Shown: in pieces, positions 6,931 to 15,498 of the stretch
Position numbering within the stretch: the first letter of the stretch is position 1
Layout of the letters: the number at the start of each line of letters is the position of its first letter
Origin: Pseudomonadota bacterium
GTDB lineage: Bacteria > Desulfobacterota > Desulfovibrionia > Desulfovibrionales > Desulfovibrionaceae
Reading direction: 5' to 3'
Assembly: GCA_023426275.1 (NCBI GenBank)
Contig: JAFABC010000323.1
Location: forward strand, 1-15,747
DNA length: 15,747 nucleotides
Translations under genes and position numbers: made by a program
The notes under the pieces: generated by a model
Told to the model about the DNA's origin: nothing
Database searches by the model: none
The model's input: the letters and a program-made list of their open reading frames with translations, nothing else

Positions 6931-8013
6931 CTAAAGATCGCGCAGGGAAGCGACTTCCCGCCGCCCGGTCGCGGATGGCTCGGACGGGGCACGCGGAGAC
7001 TCGCGGCCAAAAAGCTTGCGGTAGAGCCTGCGCCCCTCCTCGAAATCGGGACGCAGGGCCAGGGCCTTTTCCACGCTTTCCTTGGCCTGCTCGGTGTCGC
7101 CCATGAAATAGTGGGCCTTGGACATGTTGAAATGGATGTTCTCGTCGTCGGGTGTGAGCGTCAGGGCCTGCCGGTAGGCATGGAGCGCCCCGGCCAGATC
7201 GCCGCTTTTGCGCAGCTTCACCCCCAGGGAATTGAACGGATTGGGCGTGTTGGCATCGTACTTGAGAATCTCGACGAACAGTTCCTTGGTCTCTTCCATG
7301 CGGTTGAACTGGGCATGGATCTCGGCGGCTTTTTGCAAGTACCGCTTGAAGGCTTCCAGCTCGCCCTTGCCCTTGTAGGCATCGGCCAGCCCCTTGTAGG
7401 CCTCGGCGAACAGGTCGTTGATCTTGATGGCCTTTTTAAAGGCGATGATGGCCTGCCCGTATTTCTGGCGAACCAGACAGCGACAGCCCATGTCGTAATA
7501 CTTCTGGGCCATGTTCTGTTCGGAAATGATTTCCTCGAAGGCCTCGATGGCGTCGTCGAAGTTGCCCATGGCCACCATTTCGCGGGCATCCTCGATCTGC
7601 TGGCGCTCGATTTCCGTGACGCGCTCCACCTGGCAGCCGCGCAGGACATGCTTGGCAAAGGTCTCCTCGGAATAGGGACGCAAAATATAGCCGGCGCAGC
7701 CCACGGCAATGGCGTCGAGAACCTTTTCGCGCTGGCTCTGCGCCGTCACCATGACCACGGGCACGTTCTTGAGCCGCAAATCCCGCCGGGTCAGACGCAG
7801 CATCTGCAGGCCGTCCATGTCCTCGAGCTGGCTGTCGAGCAGCACCATGTCCGTGCGGTTGGACGCCAAAAACGCCAGCGCCTTTTCCCCCGAGGTGAAA
7901 TGCTCGATGCGGCGCGGACGAAACGGGGCCAGGGAACGCCGGTCGCGCCGGGCGTTTTCCTCGTTGCGGCTGACGATGACCACGGTGTCGAACAAAATGG
8001 GGGAAAAATCCAT
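6931..8013 (-). CDS. Degenerate receiver domain fused to TPR repeats
   Basis: This is a 360-residue cytoplasmic protein. Residues about 9-125 form a receiver fold with phosphoacceptor-like D60 (MVLLD) and T90 (VMVTA). The acidic pair expected after the first beta-strand is replaced by S15-R16 (VVIVSRNEEN), and the usual KP lysine is R112 (LRPYS). Residues about 145-335 hold several tetratricopeptide units, for example around EAYKGLADAYKGKGELEAF and NIHFNMSKAHYFMGDTEQA, so it is probably a protein-protein scaffold. There is no DNA-binding or enzymatic output domain. The gene is last in an operon, 24 nt after the HD-domain gene. Phosphorylation may be weak or absent given the altered metal site. 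Its partner is unknown. Confidence 0.88.
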   Translation of the reverse strand: MDFSPILFDTVVIVSRNEENARRDRRSLAPFRPRRIEHFTSGEKALAFLASNRTDMVLLDSQLEDMDGLQMLRLTRRDLRLKNVPVVMVTAQSQREKVLDAIAVGCAGYILRPYSEETFAKHVLRGCQVERVTEIERQQIEDAREMVAMGNFDDAIEAFEEIISEQNMAQKYYDMGCRCLVRQKYGQAIIAFKKAIKINDLFAEAYKGLADAYKGKGELEAFKRYLQKAAEIHAQFNRMEETKELFVEILKYDANTPNPFNSLGVKLRKSGDLAGALHAYRQALTLTPDDENIHFNMSKAHYFMGDTEQAKESVEKALALRPDFEEGRRLYRKLFGRESPRAPSEPSATGRREVASLRDL

Positions 8014-8037
8014 GGCGGGCCTTGTCTTGCAGCCGGG

Positions 8038-8820
8038 TCAGGCGGCGGCCGGCGCGTACCGGGCGGTGTAGCGATCCTCGAACGCGCGCATCTCCGGCGT
8101 ATCCGGCAGTTCGTCGAAAAGCTCCCGGACATGGCCACGCGTGAAAAAAAGCCGCCGGGTCCGGGCATAGGCCATGTCGTTGATCCAGCTGAGCAGCAGC
8201 AGGGCGAAGTCGTTGACCGTGCCCATGGCCGCGTAGCTGCCGATGCGTCCGGCGTCGATGTCCGCCACGATGGCCGGATTGAACCGGTCGGGCACGTCGG
8301 GCAACCCCAGAAAGATCACGGGGTCCTTCTCGCCCGGGGTCTTGAAATGCTCCAGCATGATCCGCACGATGTCGAGCTTGTCCGCGTCGCGCACGATGCG
8401 AGCCAGGGCCAGGGCCTCGGCGTCGTCCCCGCCAAGCAGCCGCCCGGGCAGGGAACGGCGATTGTGGGTCACGATGGCCAGCCGCACCAGGGACCGGTCC
8501 CGGTCGTTCAGTCCGGCCAGCCCGCCATGCCGGGCCAGGGCCCGGACGCCGAGCAGCGCGTGGTTGGCGCTGTCGGCATCGCGAAACGTCCGGTAGCGCC
8601 GATACTGGGGAAAGCGTCCGGTGTCGTGGACAAGCCCGGCCACGGTGGCCAGTCCGGTCATCCGCGCGGACAAGTCGAGCTCGCGGGCCTGCTCCCGGGC
8701 CTCGGCCATCACGAGCAGACTGTGCTGCCGTTTGAGTTCCAGCCGGGTCACGTCCACGGGGTCTTCCATGGCGCAGGCGGCGACGTAGTCCTCAAACCAG
8801 TCGAGCGCCGGCCCGATCAT
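8038..8820 (-). CDS. HD-domain phosphohydrolase
   Basis: This 260-residue protein has the H...HD...D signature: H33 (KRQHSLLVMAE), H65-D66 (GLVHDTGRF) and D145 (RDADKLD), plus H87 and H119, which could complete a second metal site. HD proteins hydrolyse phosphate esters such as nucleotides, (p)ppGpp or cyclic dinucleotides; the substrate cannot be told here. The ATG at 8820 overlaps the stop of the upstream membrane-protein gene as ATGA, with AAGGAG 11 nt upstream. The same frame remains open to 9309, but that stretch duplicates the membrane-protein gene in another frame and is not taken as coding. The downstream receiver-TPR gene lies 24 nt away. Operon context suggests a signalling or stress role, which is inference. 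Confidence 0.85.
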   Translation of the reverse strand: MIGPALDWFEDYVAACAMEDPVDVTRLELKRQHSLLVMAEAREQARELDLSARMTGLATVAGLVHDTGRFPQYRRYRTFRDADSANHALLGVRALARHGGLAGLNDRDRSLVRLAIVTHNRRSLPGRLLGGDDAEALALARIVRDADKLDIVRIMLEHFKTPGEKDPVIFLGLPDVPDRFNPAIVADIDAGRIGSYAAMGTVNDFALLLLSWINDMAYARTRRLFFTRGHVRELFDELPDTPEMRAFEDRYTARYAPAAA

Positions 8821-9092
8821 GGATCGCGCCGCTCCTTGTCGTCGTGGTCGTCGCGATGCTGCCGCAGTTCGGGATCGGGCTCGTCGAACTCCTTGTCGCG
8901 CAAGGGCCCGCCCGGGCCGAAAAGATACCGTAACAACCAGGCCATGCCGCCGAGAATGGCGGCGATGAAAAGGGCCTTGAGCACGACGGAGAAAAAGCCC
9001 TCCTCGAGTCCGGGGCCGAAGGGCCAGGTCTCGTGCCAGCGGGGTTCCACTGTGCTCGCGGCGAGAAACAACAAATCCTGTCCGAAAACCAT
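8817..9092 (-). CDS. Small single-pass membrane protein of unknown function
   Basis: I do not recognise this 91-residue protein. It has a short N-terminal part with aromatic residues, one transmembrane segment at about 34-57 (containing ALFIAAILGGMAWLLRYLF), and a highly charged C-terminal tail (about 65-91) rich in Asp, Glu and Arg. The positive residue just after the TM and the charged tail suggest that the tail is cytoplasmic. The start has a strong Shine-Dalgarno, TAAGGAG, 5 nt before the ATG. Its stop overlaps the HD-domain start (ATGA), so the two proteins are probably made in coupled fashion. A role in tethering the HD hydrolase or the TPR protein at the membrane is possible but unproven. 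Confidence 0.72.
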   Translation of the reverse strand: MVFGQDLLFLAASTVEPRWHETWPFGPGLEEGFFSVVLKALFIAAILGGMAWLLRYLFGPGGPLRDKEFDEPDPELRQHRDDHDDKERRDP

Positions 9093-9143
9093 GCCTGCTC
9101 CTTACGCCCGTGCGGCGCATCGCCTGAGGTTTACGCAGGTTCC

Positions 9144-9231
9144 AGGCGCCTTGCAAGGCGTCTCCCCACCAAAGAAAGCGCCTGCCGCGTGCGTTCGCAT
9201 TGCTTTTTTCAGGTATCGCGTTTACACGATA
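9144..9231. promoter_or_regulatory. Inverted repeats in a divergent intergenic region, possible operators
   Basis: The 255-bp gap between the divergent genes at 9092 and 9348 contains a perfect 14-bp palindrome, CGCCTTGCAAGGCG (9147-9160; imperfectly extended to 9144-9163). It also contains a TATCG-N8-CGATA inverted repeat (9214-9231). A TTGCTT at 9200-9205 might be a -35 for the plus-strand gene, but no good -10 follows. Regulatory function is inferred only from position and symmetry. Confidence 0.3.
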
Positions 9232-9347
9232 GAAAGTTCCCGTCACAAGCGGCGCACCGGACGTTGCGGTGTCGCAATCCACACCAGGGCGGATGCCCCG
9301 GAGCGCCACACGGCGCTTCGGGAGCCGGAAGGCGCAGGGAGGCTTTG

Positions 9348-9746
9348 ATGCGCGTGCTGGTCGTTGAGGATGATTTCACCAGTCGAAAAATCCTCCAGAA
9401 AATTCTCGGCCCCTACGGCGAGGTCGATATCGCGGTCAATGGCCTGGAGGCCGTGCAGGCCTTCACCCAGTCCCTGGACGACGCCAATCCGTACGATCTC
9501 ATCTGCATGGACATCATGATGCCGGAGATGGACGGACAGACGGCCCTGCGCGCCATCCGCTCCATCGAAAAGGAACGCGGCATCCTGCCGGCCAGGGAGG
9601 TCAAGGTGGTCATGACCACGGCCCTGGACGACCCCAAAAACGTGGTGGAGGCCTACTACAAAGGCGGCGCCACCTCCTACGTGCCCAAGCCCATCGACAA
9701 GCACATGCTGCTGCACCTGCTCAAAAATCTCGGTGTGATCGAATAA
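9348..9746 (+). CDS. CheY-like single-domain response regulator
   Basis: This 132-residue protein is a complete canonical receiver: acidic residues E7-D8-D9 (VVEDDF), phosphoacceptor D55 (LICMDIMMPEMDG), T90/T91 (VMTTA) and K114 (VPKPID). There is no output domain, so it acts by protein contact, as CheY or Spo0F do. The ATG at 9348 is preceded by GGGAGG and stands where homology to receivers begins; upstream in-frame codons are not receiver-like. No histidine kinase is adjacent on this strand. It is divergent from the membrane/HD/TPR operon, which might use it as a partner, but nothing in the sequence proves that. Its intact active site contrasts with the degenerate receivers at 6931 and 12003. 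Confidence 0.92.
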   Translation: MRVLVVEDDFTSRKILQKILGPYGEVDIAVNGLEAVQAFTQSLDDANPYDLICMDIMMPEMDGQTALRAIRSIEKERGILPAREVKVVMTTALDDPKNVVEAYYKGGATSYVPKPIDKHMLLHLLKNLGVIE

Positions 9747-9750
9747 GCCC

Positions 9751-9776
9751 GCGCCACCCGGCGCTCCCCCGTTTTT
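9751..9776 (+). terminator. Weak terminator candidate after the CheY-like gene
   Basis: GCGCC (9751-9755) pairs with GGCGC (9760-9764) around ACCC. A T-run (9772-9776) follows only after a C-rich spacer of seven bases. The short stem and displaced T-run make this doubtful. Confidence 0.3.
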
Positions 9777-9851
9777 CTCCGCATTCCCCGTGACGGCCGG
9801 ATTCCGGTCGCGCCCGGTCGCGTCGTCGCCGCGTCCGGGATGTTTTTTCCC

Positions 9852-9894
9852 AAAAAGAGAGGCCCCGGACCGTCGCGCAACGGTCCGGGGCCTC
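9852..9894 (-). terminator. Strong rho-independent terminator of the TauE operon
   Basis: A perfect 15-bp stem (9859-9873 with 9880-9894) encloses the 6-nt loop 9874-9879. On the minus strand it is followed by TC and then TTTTT (complement of 9852-9856). It lies about 20 nt after the stop of the last gene of the minus-strand operon. Confidence 0.88.
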
Positions 9895-9915
9895 CGGGTT
9901 GGGAGGACGGGGGGT

Positions 9916-10626
9916 CTACACTTCCTTCTTGATCTTGGACTTGCTCATGGAAAGTCCGACACCGTTGAAGATGTCGAAGATGGCGAAGCCGTACCACAGG
10001 GTATAGATGATGTAGAAAGCCAGGAGCGCCGTAACCGTCGGGATCTTGGTCGAGATGTGCTCGGCCGGGATGCCGTAGAAGTTGTAGGCCGGCTCGATGG
10101 CCTTCAGGTTGACGGTGTTGATGACATTGGACTCATGGATCATCTTCTGGCGCTGCATGGGCAGGATCATGGCCTTGAGGATGGCATACCAGCCCTTCAG
10201 GGCCTTCTTTTCATCCATGCCGTAGTACTCGGACACGGGCTTGCCGTCGTCCTTGTACATGTAATCCGAGTCCTTCACCACTTGCGACAGGATCTTGCCC
10301 AGGTCGCCCGAGATCTCGTAGACGTCGCCCTTGGCTTCGCCGGTCGCCCCGACCTTGGCCAGAAGCGTACCGGCCACCTCGGCCTCGTCCGGGTTCTTGA
10401 ACTTCACGCCGATGGTCACGGCCTTGCCCGCCACCGTATCCACTTCCTTCTGGACCTGCGGGATGAAGTACGAGGATCCCTTGGCCAACTTGTTGAACAA
10501 ATCGTCCGAGAACTGCAGCCCGTTTCTGCCTTGGCCGAAGATCGGCATGAAGATCAGGATGAAGATGCCGACAAACGAACCCATCAGGAGAAAGCCCGTG
10601 GCCAGTTTTTTCTTGCTTGCGATCAT
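9916..10626 (-). CDS. Two-TM protein with large extracytoplasmic domain, TauE partner of unknown function
   Basis: This 236-residue protein has a basic N-terminus (SKKK), TM1 at about 9-30 and TM2 at about 195-217 (TALLAFYIIYTLWYGFAIF), then a short basic cytoplasmic tail (KSKIKKEV). The intervening ~165 residues should face the periplasm if the positive-inside rule holds. They contain no cysteine or heme motif and match no family I can name with confidence. The gene starts 5 nt after the TauE/SafE stop, and its Shine-Dalgarno AGGAGG lies within the last TauE codons, so expression is tied to the permease. The domain may bind substrate or stabilise the transporter. It could also be described simply as a conserved membrane protein. 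The strong terminator follows directly. Confidence 0.78.
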   Translation of the reverse strand: MIASKKKLATGFLLMGSFVGIFILIFMPIFGQGRNGLQFSDDLFNKLAKGSSYFIPQVQKEVDTVAGKAVTIGVKFKNPDEAEVAGTLLAKVGATGEAKGDVYEISGDLGKILSQVVKDSDYMYKDDGKPVSEYYGMDEKKALKGWYAILKAMILPMQRQKMIHESNVINTVNLKAIEPAYNFYGIPAEHISTKIPTVTALLAFYIIYTLWYGFAIFDIFNGVGLSMSKSKIKKEV

Positions 10627-10631
10627 GACAG

Positions 10632-11894
10632 TTAAACCTCCTGATGATGCAGGGCGGCGACGTTGGTGACGAACTTGCTGACAACCCAGATGCCGAACAG
10701 CGCCACCACGACCCAGAATACGATGTTCCCGAAGTATTCAATATCGTTGACCAGCGCCTTGGGCCAGTTGATGTAGCCCATTTCCACGAACTTCTTGGGC
10801 AGGGCGGCGGCCCGGTTGATGAAGCCGGCGATGATGGACATGGCGTAAAAGCCGCGGATGTGGATGCCCTTGACCACCTTGGTGGTCAGCGCGCCGACCT
10901 GGATGCCGAGCAGCGAACCGAGGAGCATGCCCATGGCCAGGGAGTAGAACACGTAGCCGTAAATGGCGTACTGGGCCACGGCGCCGAAACCGGCGGTGAA
11001 GATGATCTGCAGGATGTCCGTGCCGACCGTGGTCATGGAGGACACGCCGAAGATGTAGACGAACATGGGGAAGGTGACGAAGCCGCCGCCCACGCCCATG
11101 AGCGCGGCCAGGATGCCGACGATCATGCCGCCGGCGGCCACGATCCAGCCGGAGATGCGCTTGCCGCCGGGCACGAAGTCCTCGTCAAAGGAGATCATCG
11201 GGGCGACGTTGAGGTTTTGCAGCTTGCGGGCGATGCCGGTGACGCCGGAGGGACCGCCGTGGCTGTCCGAGGACGCGGCCGCGGGCGAGGTTTTGCGCGT
11301 GGCCCGCAGGAAGTCGAACAGGGCGTAGAAGCCGAGGAAGCCGAGCAGCACCGCGTAGATGATGCTGATGAACATATCCGAAAGCAGCGGGTCCTTGTTG
11401 TAGAGGAATTTGTTGACCGCGCCGCCGACGAACGTGCCGGAGATGGAGCCCACCAGGAAGGCGACGGCCAGTTTGCCCGAGACGTTGCCCAGCTTTTTGT
11501 GGACCGTCGTGCCCATGATGGCCTTGGCGAAGATGTGGAAGAGGTCGGTGCCGACGGCCAGGATGCCTTTGACGCCGGCGGCCATCAGGGCCGGGGTGAT
11601 GATGAAGCCGCCACCCGCACCGATGCAGCCGGTGATCAGGCCGGCGGCCAGACCGACGGCCACGGACACCAGGAAGATGGTCGAGGTGTAAAAAGCCGGG
11701 GCGTAGGCGTGCTTGCCGCCCAGATAATCGCTGGCCTCGACAAAGGAGACCGCGATGATGGGCAGCAACAGCACCATCAGGACGAGCAGTTTTTTGCGGT
11801 TTTTGATGATGGACGTCGATACTTCCATGTCCCACTGCGCATGTGCGACCGAGGCCGCCTTGAGAAATTCGAACACTTGCCTACAGAACCCCAT
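10632..11894 (-). CDS. TauE/SafE (TSUP) family anion permease
   Basis: This 420-residue membrane protein shows the internal repeat of the TauE/SafE family. The glycine-rich motif GLITGCIGAGGGFIITP (85-101) recurs in the second half as ILAALMGVGGGFVTFP (261-276), each followed by a GTDxxH/Q segment. Family members move sulfite, sulfoacetate, taurine-derived or related small organic anions, and in sulfate reducers members have been proposed in sulfur-anion transport. The substrate is not readable here. It has an N-terminal extension of about 35 residues before the first TM, a hydrophilic central loop at about 197-245 and a soluble insertion at about 362-388 before the last TM. GGAGGA lies 7 nt before the ATG; Met23 is a weaker alternative start. 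It is the middle gene of the sigma-54-promoted operon, 108 nt after the short receiver gene. Confidence 0.9.
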   Translation of the reverse strand: MGFCRQVFEFLKAASVAHAQWDMEVSTSIIKNRKKLLVLMVLLLPIIAVSFVEASDYLGGKHAYAPAFYTSTIFLVSVAVGLAAGLITGCIGAGGGFIITPALMAAGVKGILAVGTDLFHIFAKAIMGTTVHKKLGNVSGKLAVAFLVGSISGTFVGGAVNKFLYNKDPLLSDMFISIIYAVLLGFLGFYALFDFLRATRKTSPAAASSDSHGGPSGVTGIARKLQNLNVAPMISFDEDFVPGGKRISGWIVAAGGMIVGILAALMGVGGGFVTFPMFVYIFGVSSMTTVGTDILQIIFTAGFGAVAQYAIYGYVFYSLAMGMLLGSLLGIQVGALTTKVVKGIHIRGFYAMSIIAGFINRAAALPKKFVEMGYINWPKALVNDIEYFGNIVFWVVVALFGIWVVSKFVTNVAALHHQEV

Positions 11895-11924
11895 TACTGC
11901 TTCCTCCGTTTAGAAAGTCCGTGT

Positions 11925-11945
11925 TCACGCGGTTTCGCCGCGTGA
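11925..11945 (-). other. Leader hairpin between the short receiver gene and the TauE gene
   Basis: TCACGCGG (11925-11932) pairs with CCGCGTGA (11938-11945) across TTTCG. On the minus strand no T-run follows, so it is not a standard terminator. It sits about 15 nt before the TauE ribosome binding site and may protect or process the mRNA to set relative expression of the two genes. Confidence 0.4.
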
Positions 11946-12002
11946 TATCCCCAACCCCGCGACGGTGTGCTCCGCCATGTCCCGTTGCCGTCCTTGTCCC
12001 GG

Positions 12003-12377
12003 TCAGCCACTCTCGTCCCAGTGGCCCAAGACCTCGCGGACCGTGCGTTTGAGCCGTTCGAAATCCCCGCCCTTCTCCACCCGGGCCACGCCGCCCTGGC
12101 TGCAATCGAATCCGGCGAAGCCGTGCAGCACCACGGGCAATCCGGGGAAGGCGTCTTCGAGCCGGGGCATAATGGTCGCGCCGTCCGGCCCGGCCATTTC
12201 CGCGTCAAGCACGAGCAGATCCACTTCCTTCGCGGCGGCCAGCCGCGACAGGACTTCGGCGCCGGAGCCCGCCGTGATCACGGCGTAGCCCTCGCGGCCA
12301 AATTCCCGGCGCAGCAACTCCCGGATGTTGGCGTTTCTCTCGGCGATGACAAGCGTTGCCCTTGGACGGTTCACCAC
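12003..12377 (-). CDS. Short atypical response-regulator receiver protein
   Basis: This 124-residue stand-alone receiver-like protein keeps the phosphoacceptor position D58 (LLVLDAEMAGPDG) and a lysine near the usual KP site (K102 in RVEKGG, but no proline). The acidic pair is replaced by E13-R14 (VIAERNANIREL), and the conserved Thr/Ser region reads VVLHGF. Phosphotransfer may be altered or lost. The frame starts at GTG 12377, with AGGAG only 3 nt upstream; the next codon (12374) is also GTG, with better 6-nt spacing, and may be the true start. It is the first gene after the sigma-54 promoter at 12407-12423 and lies ahead of the TauE permease. It may modulate the kinase, the activator or the transporter; that is inference. 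Confidence 0.83.
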   Translation of the reverse strand: MVNRPRATLVIAERNANIRELLRREFGREGYAVITAGSGAEVLSRLAAAKEVDLLVLDAEMAGPDGATIMPRLEDAFPGLPVVLHGFAGFDCSQGGVARVEKGGDFERLKRTVREVLGHWDESG

Positions 12378-12406
12378 GGTCTCCTGACAAGGTTTTCCTT
12401 TCCAAA

Positions 12407-12423
12407 GGCAACTCCCGTGCCAA
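12407..12423 (-). promoter_or_regulatory. Sigma-54 (RpoN) promoter of the receiver/TauE/2-TM operon
   Basis: On the minus strand TTGGCACGGGAGTTGCC matches the -24/-12 consensus YTGGCACGRNNNTTGCW at every defined position except the last. The GG is at 12421-12420 and the GC at 12409-12408. The predicted transcription start is near 12397, giving a leader of about 20 nt that includes the AGGAG of the receiver gene. The neighbouring operon encodes a sigma-54 activator. Confidence 0.88.
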
Positions 12424-12453
12424 GAACCGCACTTCAGGCTTCAAAGACAACCA

Positions 12454-12485
12454 GCATGAATTATTAACAAAAGATGAAATCATGC
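12454..12485. promoter_or_regulatory. Candidate enhancer (activator binding) inverted repeat
   Basis: GCATGAATT (12454-12462) and AAATCATGC (12477-12485) are inverted copies matching at 8 of 9 positions. Their centres are 23 bp apart, in an AT-rich patch about 55-90 bp upstream of the predicted sigma-54 start. Position and symmetry fit an NtrC-type upstream activating site, though it is slightly close to the promoter. Confidence 0.4.
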
Positions 12486-12524
12486 AAAAGAGACCCGACA
12501 CCCTGACCGGCAGGGGTGTCGGGT
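12486..12524 (-). terminator. Terminator of the kinase/sigma-54 activator operon
   Basis: ACCCGACACCCTG (12493-12505) pairs with CAGGGGTGTCGGGT (12511-12524), a 13-bp stem with one bulged G and a 5-nt loop. On the minus strand CTCTTTT follows. It lies about 40 nt after the activator stop and separates that operon from the sigma-54 promoter. A TTTCTTT on the plus side makes it potentially bidirectional. Confidence 0.8.
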
Positions 12525-12562
12525 TTCTTTACAGGCCGTAAAAGGAAGAAAAGGCGGGGGTG

Positions 12563-13980
<1,418 letters not shown>

Positions 13981-13996
<16 letters not shown>

Positions 13997-15498
13997 TCAC
14001 GATCTCCCTCGCACGGGAAGACCATGGTGAACGTGGTCCCGCCCCCCGGCGGCGACTGGACCGTGATCCAGCCACCGTGCTCCTCCACGATGCGCTTGAC
14101 GATGGGCAGGCCAAGCCCCGAGCCCTCGCCCTTGGTGGTGAAAAACGGCTGGAAAATGCTTTCCATCAGGGCCGGATCGACGCCGGGGCCGCTGTCGGTC
14201 ACCCGCAGGGCCACGATGCGGTCGTAGGGTTCGAGCACGCCGGTTTCCTCGCGGATGCGCAGGGTGCCGCCCTCGACCATGGCCTCGCAGGCGTTGAGGA
14301 CCAGATTGACGAGGGCTTCCTTGAGCTGGTCCGGGTCGGCGTTGATCTCCGGCAGGGCCCGGCCGCGCTCCACGGTCACGGTCACGTTGTAGGATTCCAG
14401 CCGGTGCTTGAGCAGCGTGAGCGTGGTGTCCACCACTGTGGACAGGCTCACGGGCTGGGCCGTGAGCTTGGGCGGCCGGGCGAATTCCAGGAAATTGCGC
14501 ACAATGGTGTCGATGTGGCCGATTTCCTCGGCAATGACCTCGAAATCCTCCTTCTGGGAGGGATCGAGCTTGAGCCCCCGTTCCAGAGAGAAAAGCCGCA
14601 TTTTGACGGATGTCAGCGGGTTGCGGATGGTGTGGGCCACGCCGGCGGCCAGCCGGCCGGCCATGGCCAGCTTTTCCGACTGCATGAGGTGGCCCCGGCT
14701 CTGCTCCAGGTCCAGATGGGCCTGATCCACGTCCTTTTCCAGGGCGCGAAACTTCTGGCCGATGGCCTTGACCTCGTCGGAGAGCCCGGAAAAGACGTCC
14801 TTGCCGGCCTCGCCCCGGGCCAGCCGGCGGATGGGGTCGAGGATCTGCCCGACCAGCACGTAGGCCAGGAAAAAACCCAGCGTGGCGTTGATGACCACCC
14901 CGCCCACGGCCACGCCCATGACCATGTTGGTGCGCTGGAGATAGACCTCGCCGGTGCGGCGCATCCGAGCCCGGAAGAAATCCTTGAACCGCTCGCACAG
15001 GTCGCGCACGCCGTCGAAATCCTCGCGCACGGACCAGTGCTGGCCCTTGGCCGCATCCACCCGGCCCTGCTGGTAGAGGCTGATCACGTTGTCCTTGGCC
15101 GTGGCGTATTCCTTGTAGGCCGCCTCGATGGCGTCGAGCAGGGCCAGGGCCTCGGGCGCGTCCACCTGCTGGCGCATCCGTTCGAGCCATTGCCGGAAGG
15201 CCCGGCGGCTTTCATCGAGTTTGCCGAGCCAGGTGGCGTCCTGGCTGAGATAATAATAGGTGGCGTAGCCCTTCTGGTTGAGCAGGGCGTTTTCCAGCTC
15301 GTGGGCGGCGGTCAGGGCGGCCAGATCCTTGTCGGCTGTGGCGGTGTAGAGATCGCGGGCCATGGTCGCGTACCAGACCATGATGACCGGCCCGATCATA
15401 TTGACGAACAGCAAGGTGCCGAGCAGGACGTAGACCCTGGTGCGCAGGCCGAGGCGGGCCAGGGCGGTGGACCCGAAAAACTTCTTGGCGGCGGTCAT
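13981..15498 (-). CDS. Membrane sensor histidine kinase, NtrB/ZraS-like partner of the sigma-54 activator
   Basis: This 505-residue protein has TM1 at about 21-45 and an extracytoplasmic region of about 145 residues (46-190) that looks all-helical, as in four-helix-bundle sensors. TM2 lies at about 192-218, and a HAMP-like/coiled-coil linker at about 219-275. The dimerisation/phosphoacceptor helix has H289 in GVAHTIRNPL, with Thr where most kinases have Glu after the His. The ATPase domain shows N402 (LVLNACEAM), DSGPGVD at 435-441 and the G2 box GEGSGLGLP at 457-465. It should autophosphorylate and pass phosphate to the overlapping NtrC-type regulator. The ligand is unknown. The start at 15498 was chosen because the TM follows closely; the frame stays open to 15603, but that part is low-complexity. 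The only good Shine-Dalgarno lies about 11-14 nt upstream. Confidence 0.93.

Noticed and set aside
8821..9309. N-terminal extension of the HD protein
   Set aside because: Overlaps the small membrane-protein gene in another frame; the ATGA junction at 8817-8820 gives a standard start.
6877..9348. Plus-strand open frame of more than 800 codons
   Set aside because: Antisense to the TPR, HD and membrane-protein genes, whose domains are clear; its composition is typical of a shadow frame.
10644..11945. Plus-strand frame rich in Asp, Gly, His and Glu
   Set aside because: Antisense image of the TauE membrane gene; no recognisable fold or ribosome binding site.
11925..11945. Hairpin as a terminator between the receiver and TauE genes
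   Set aside because: No T-run on the minus strand; kept only as a leader hairpin.
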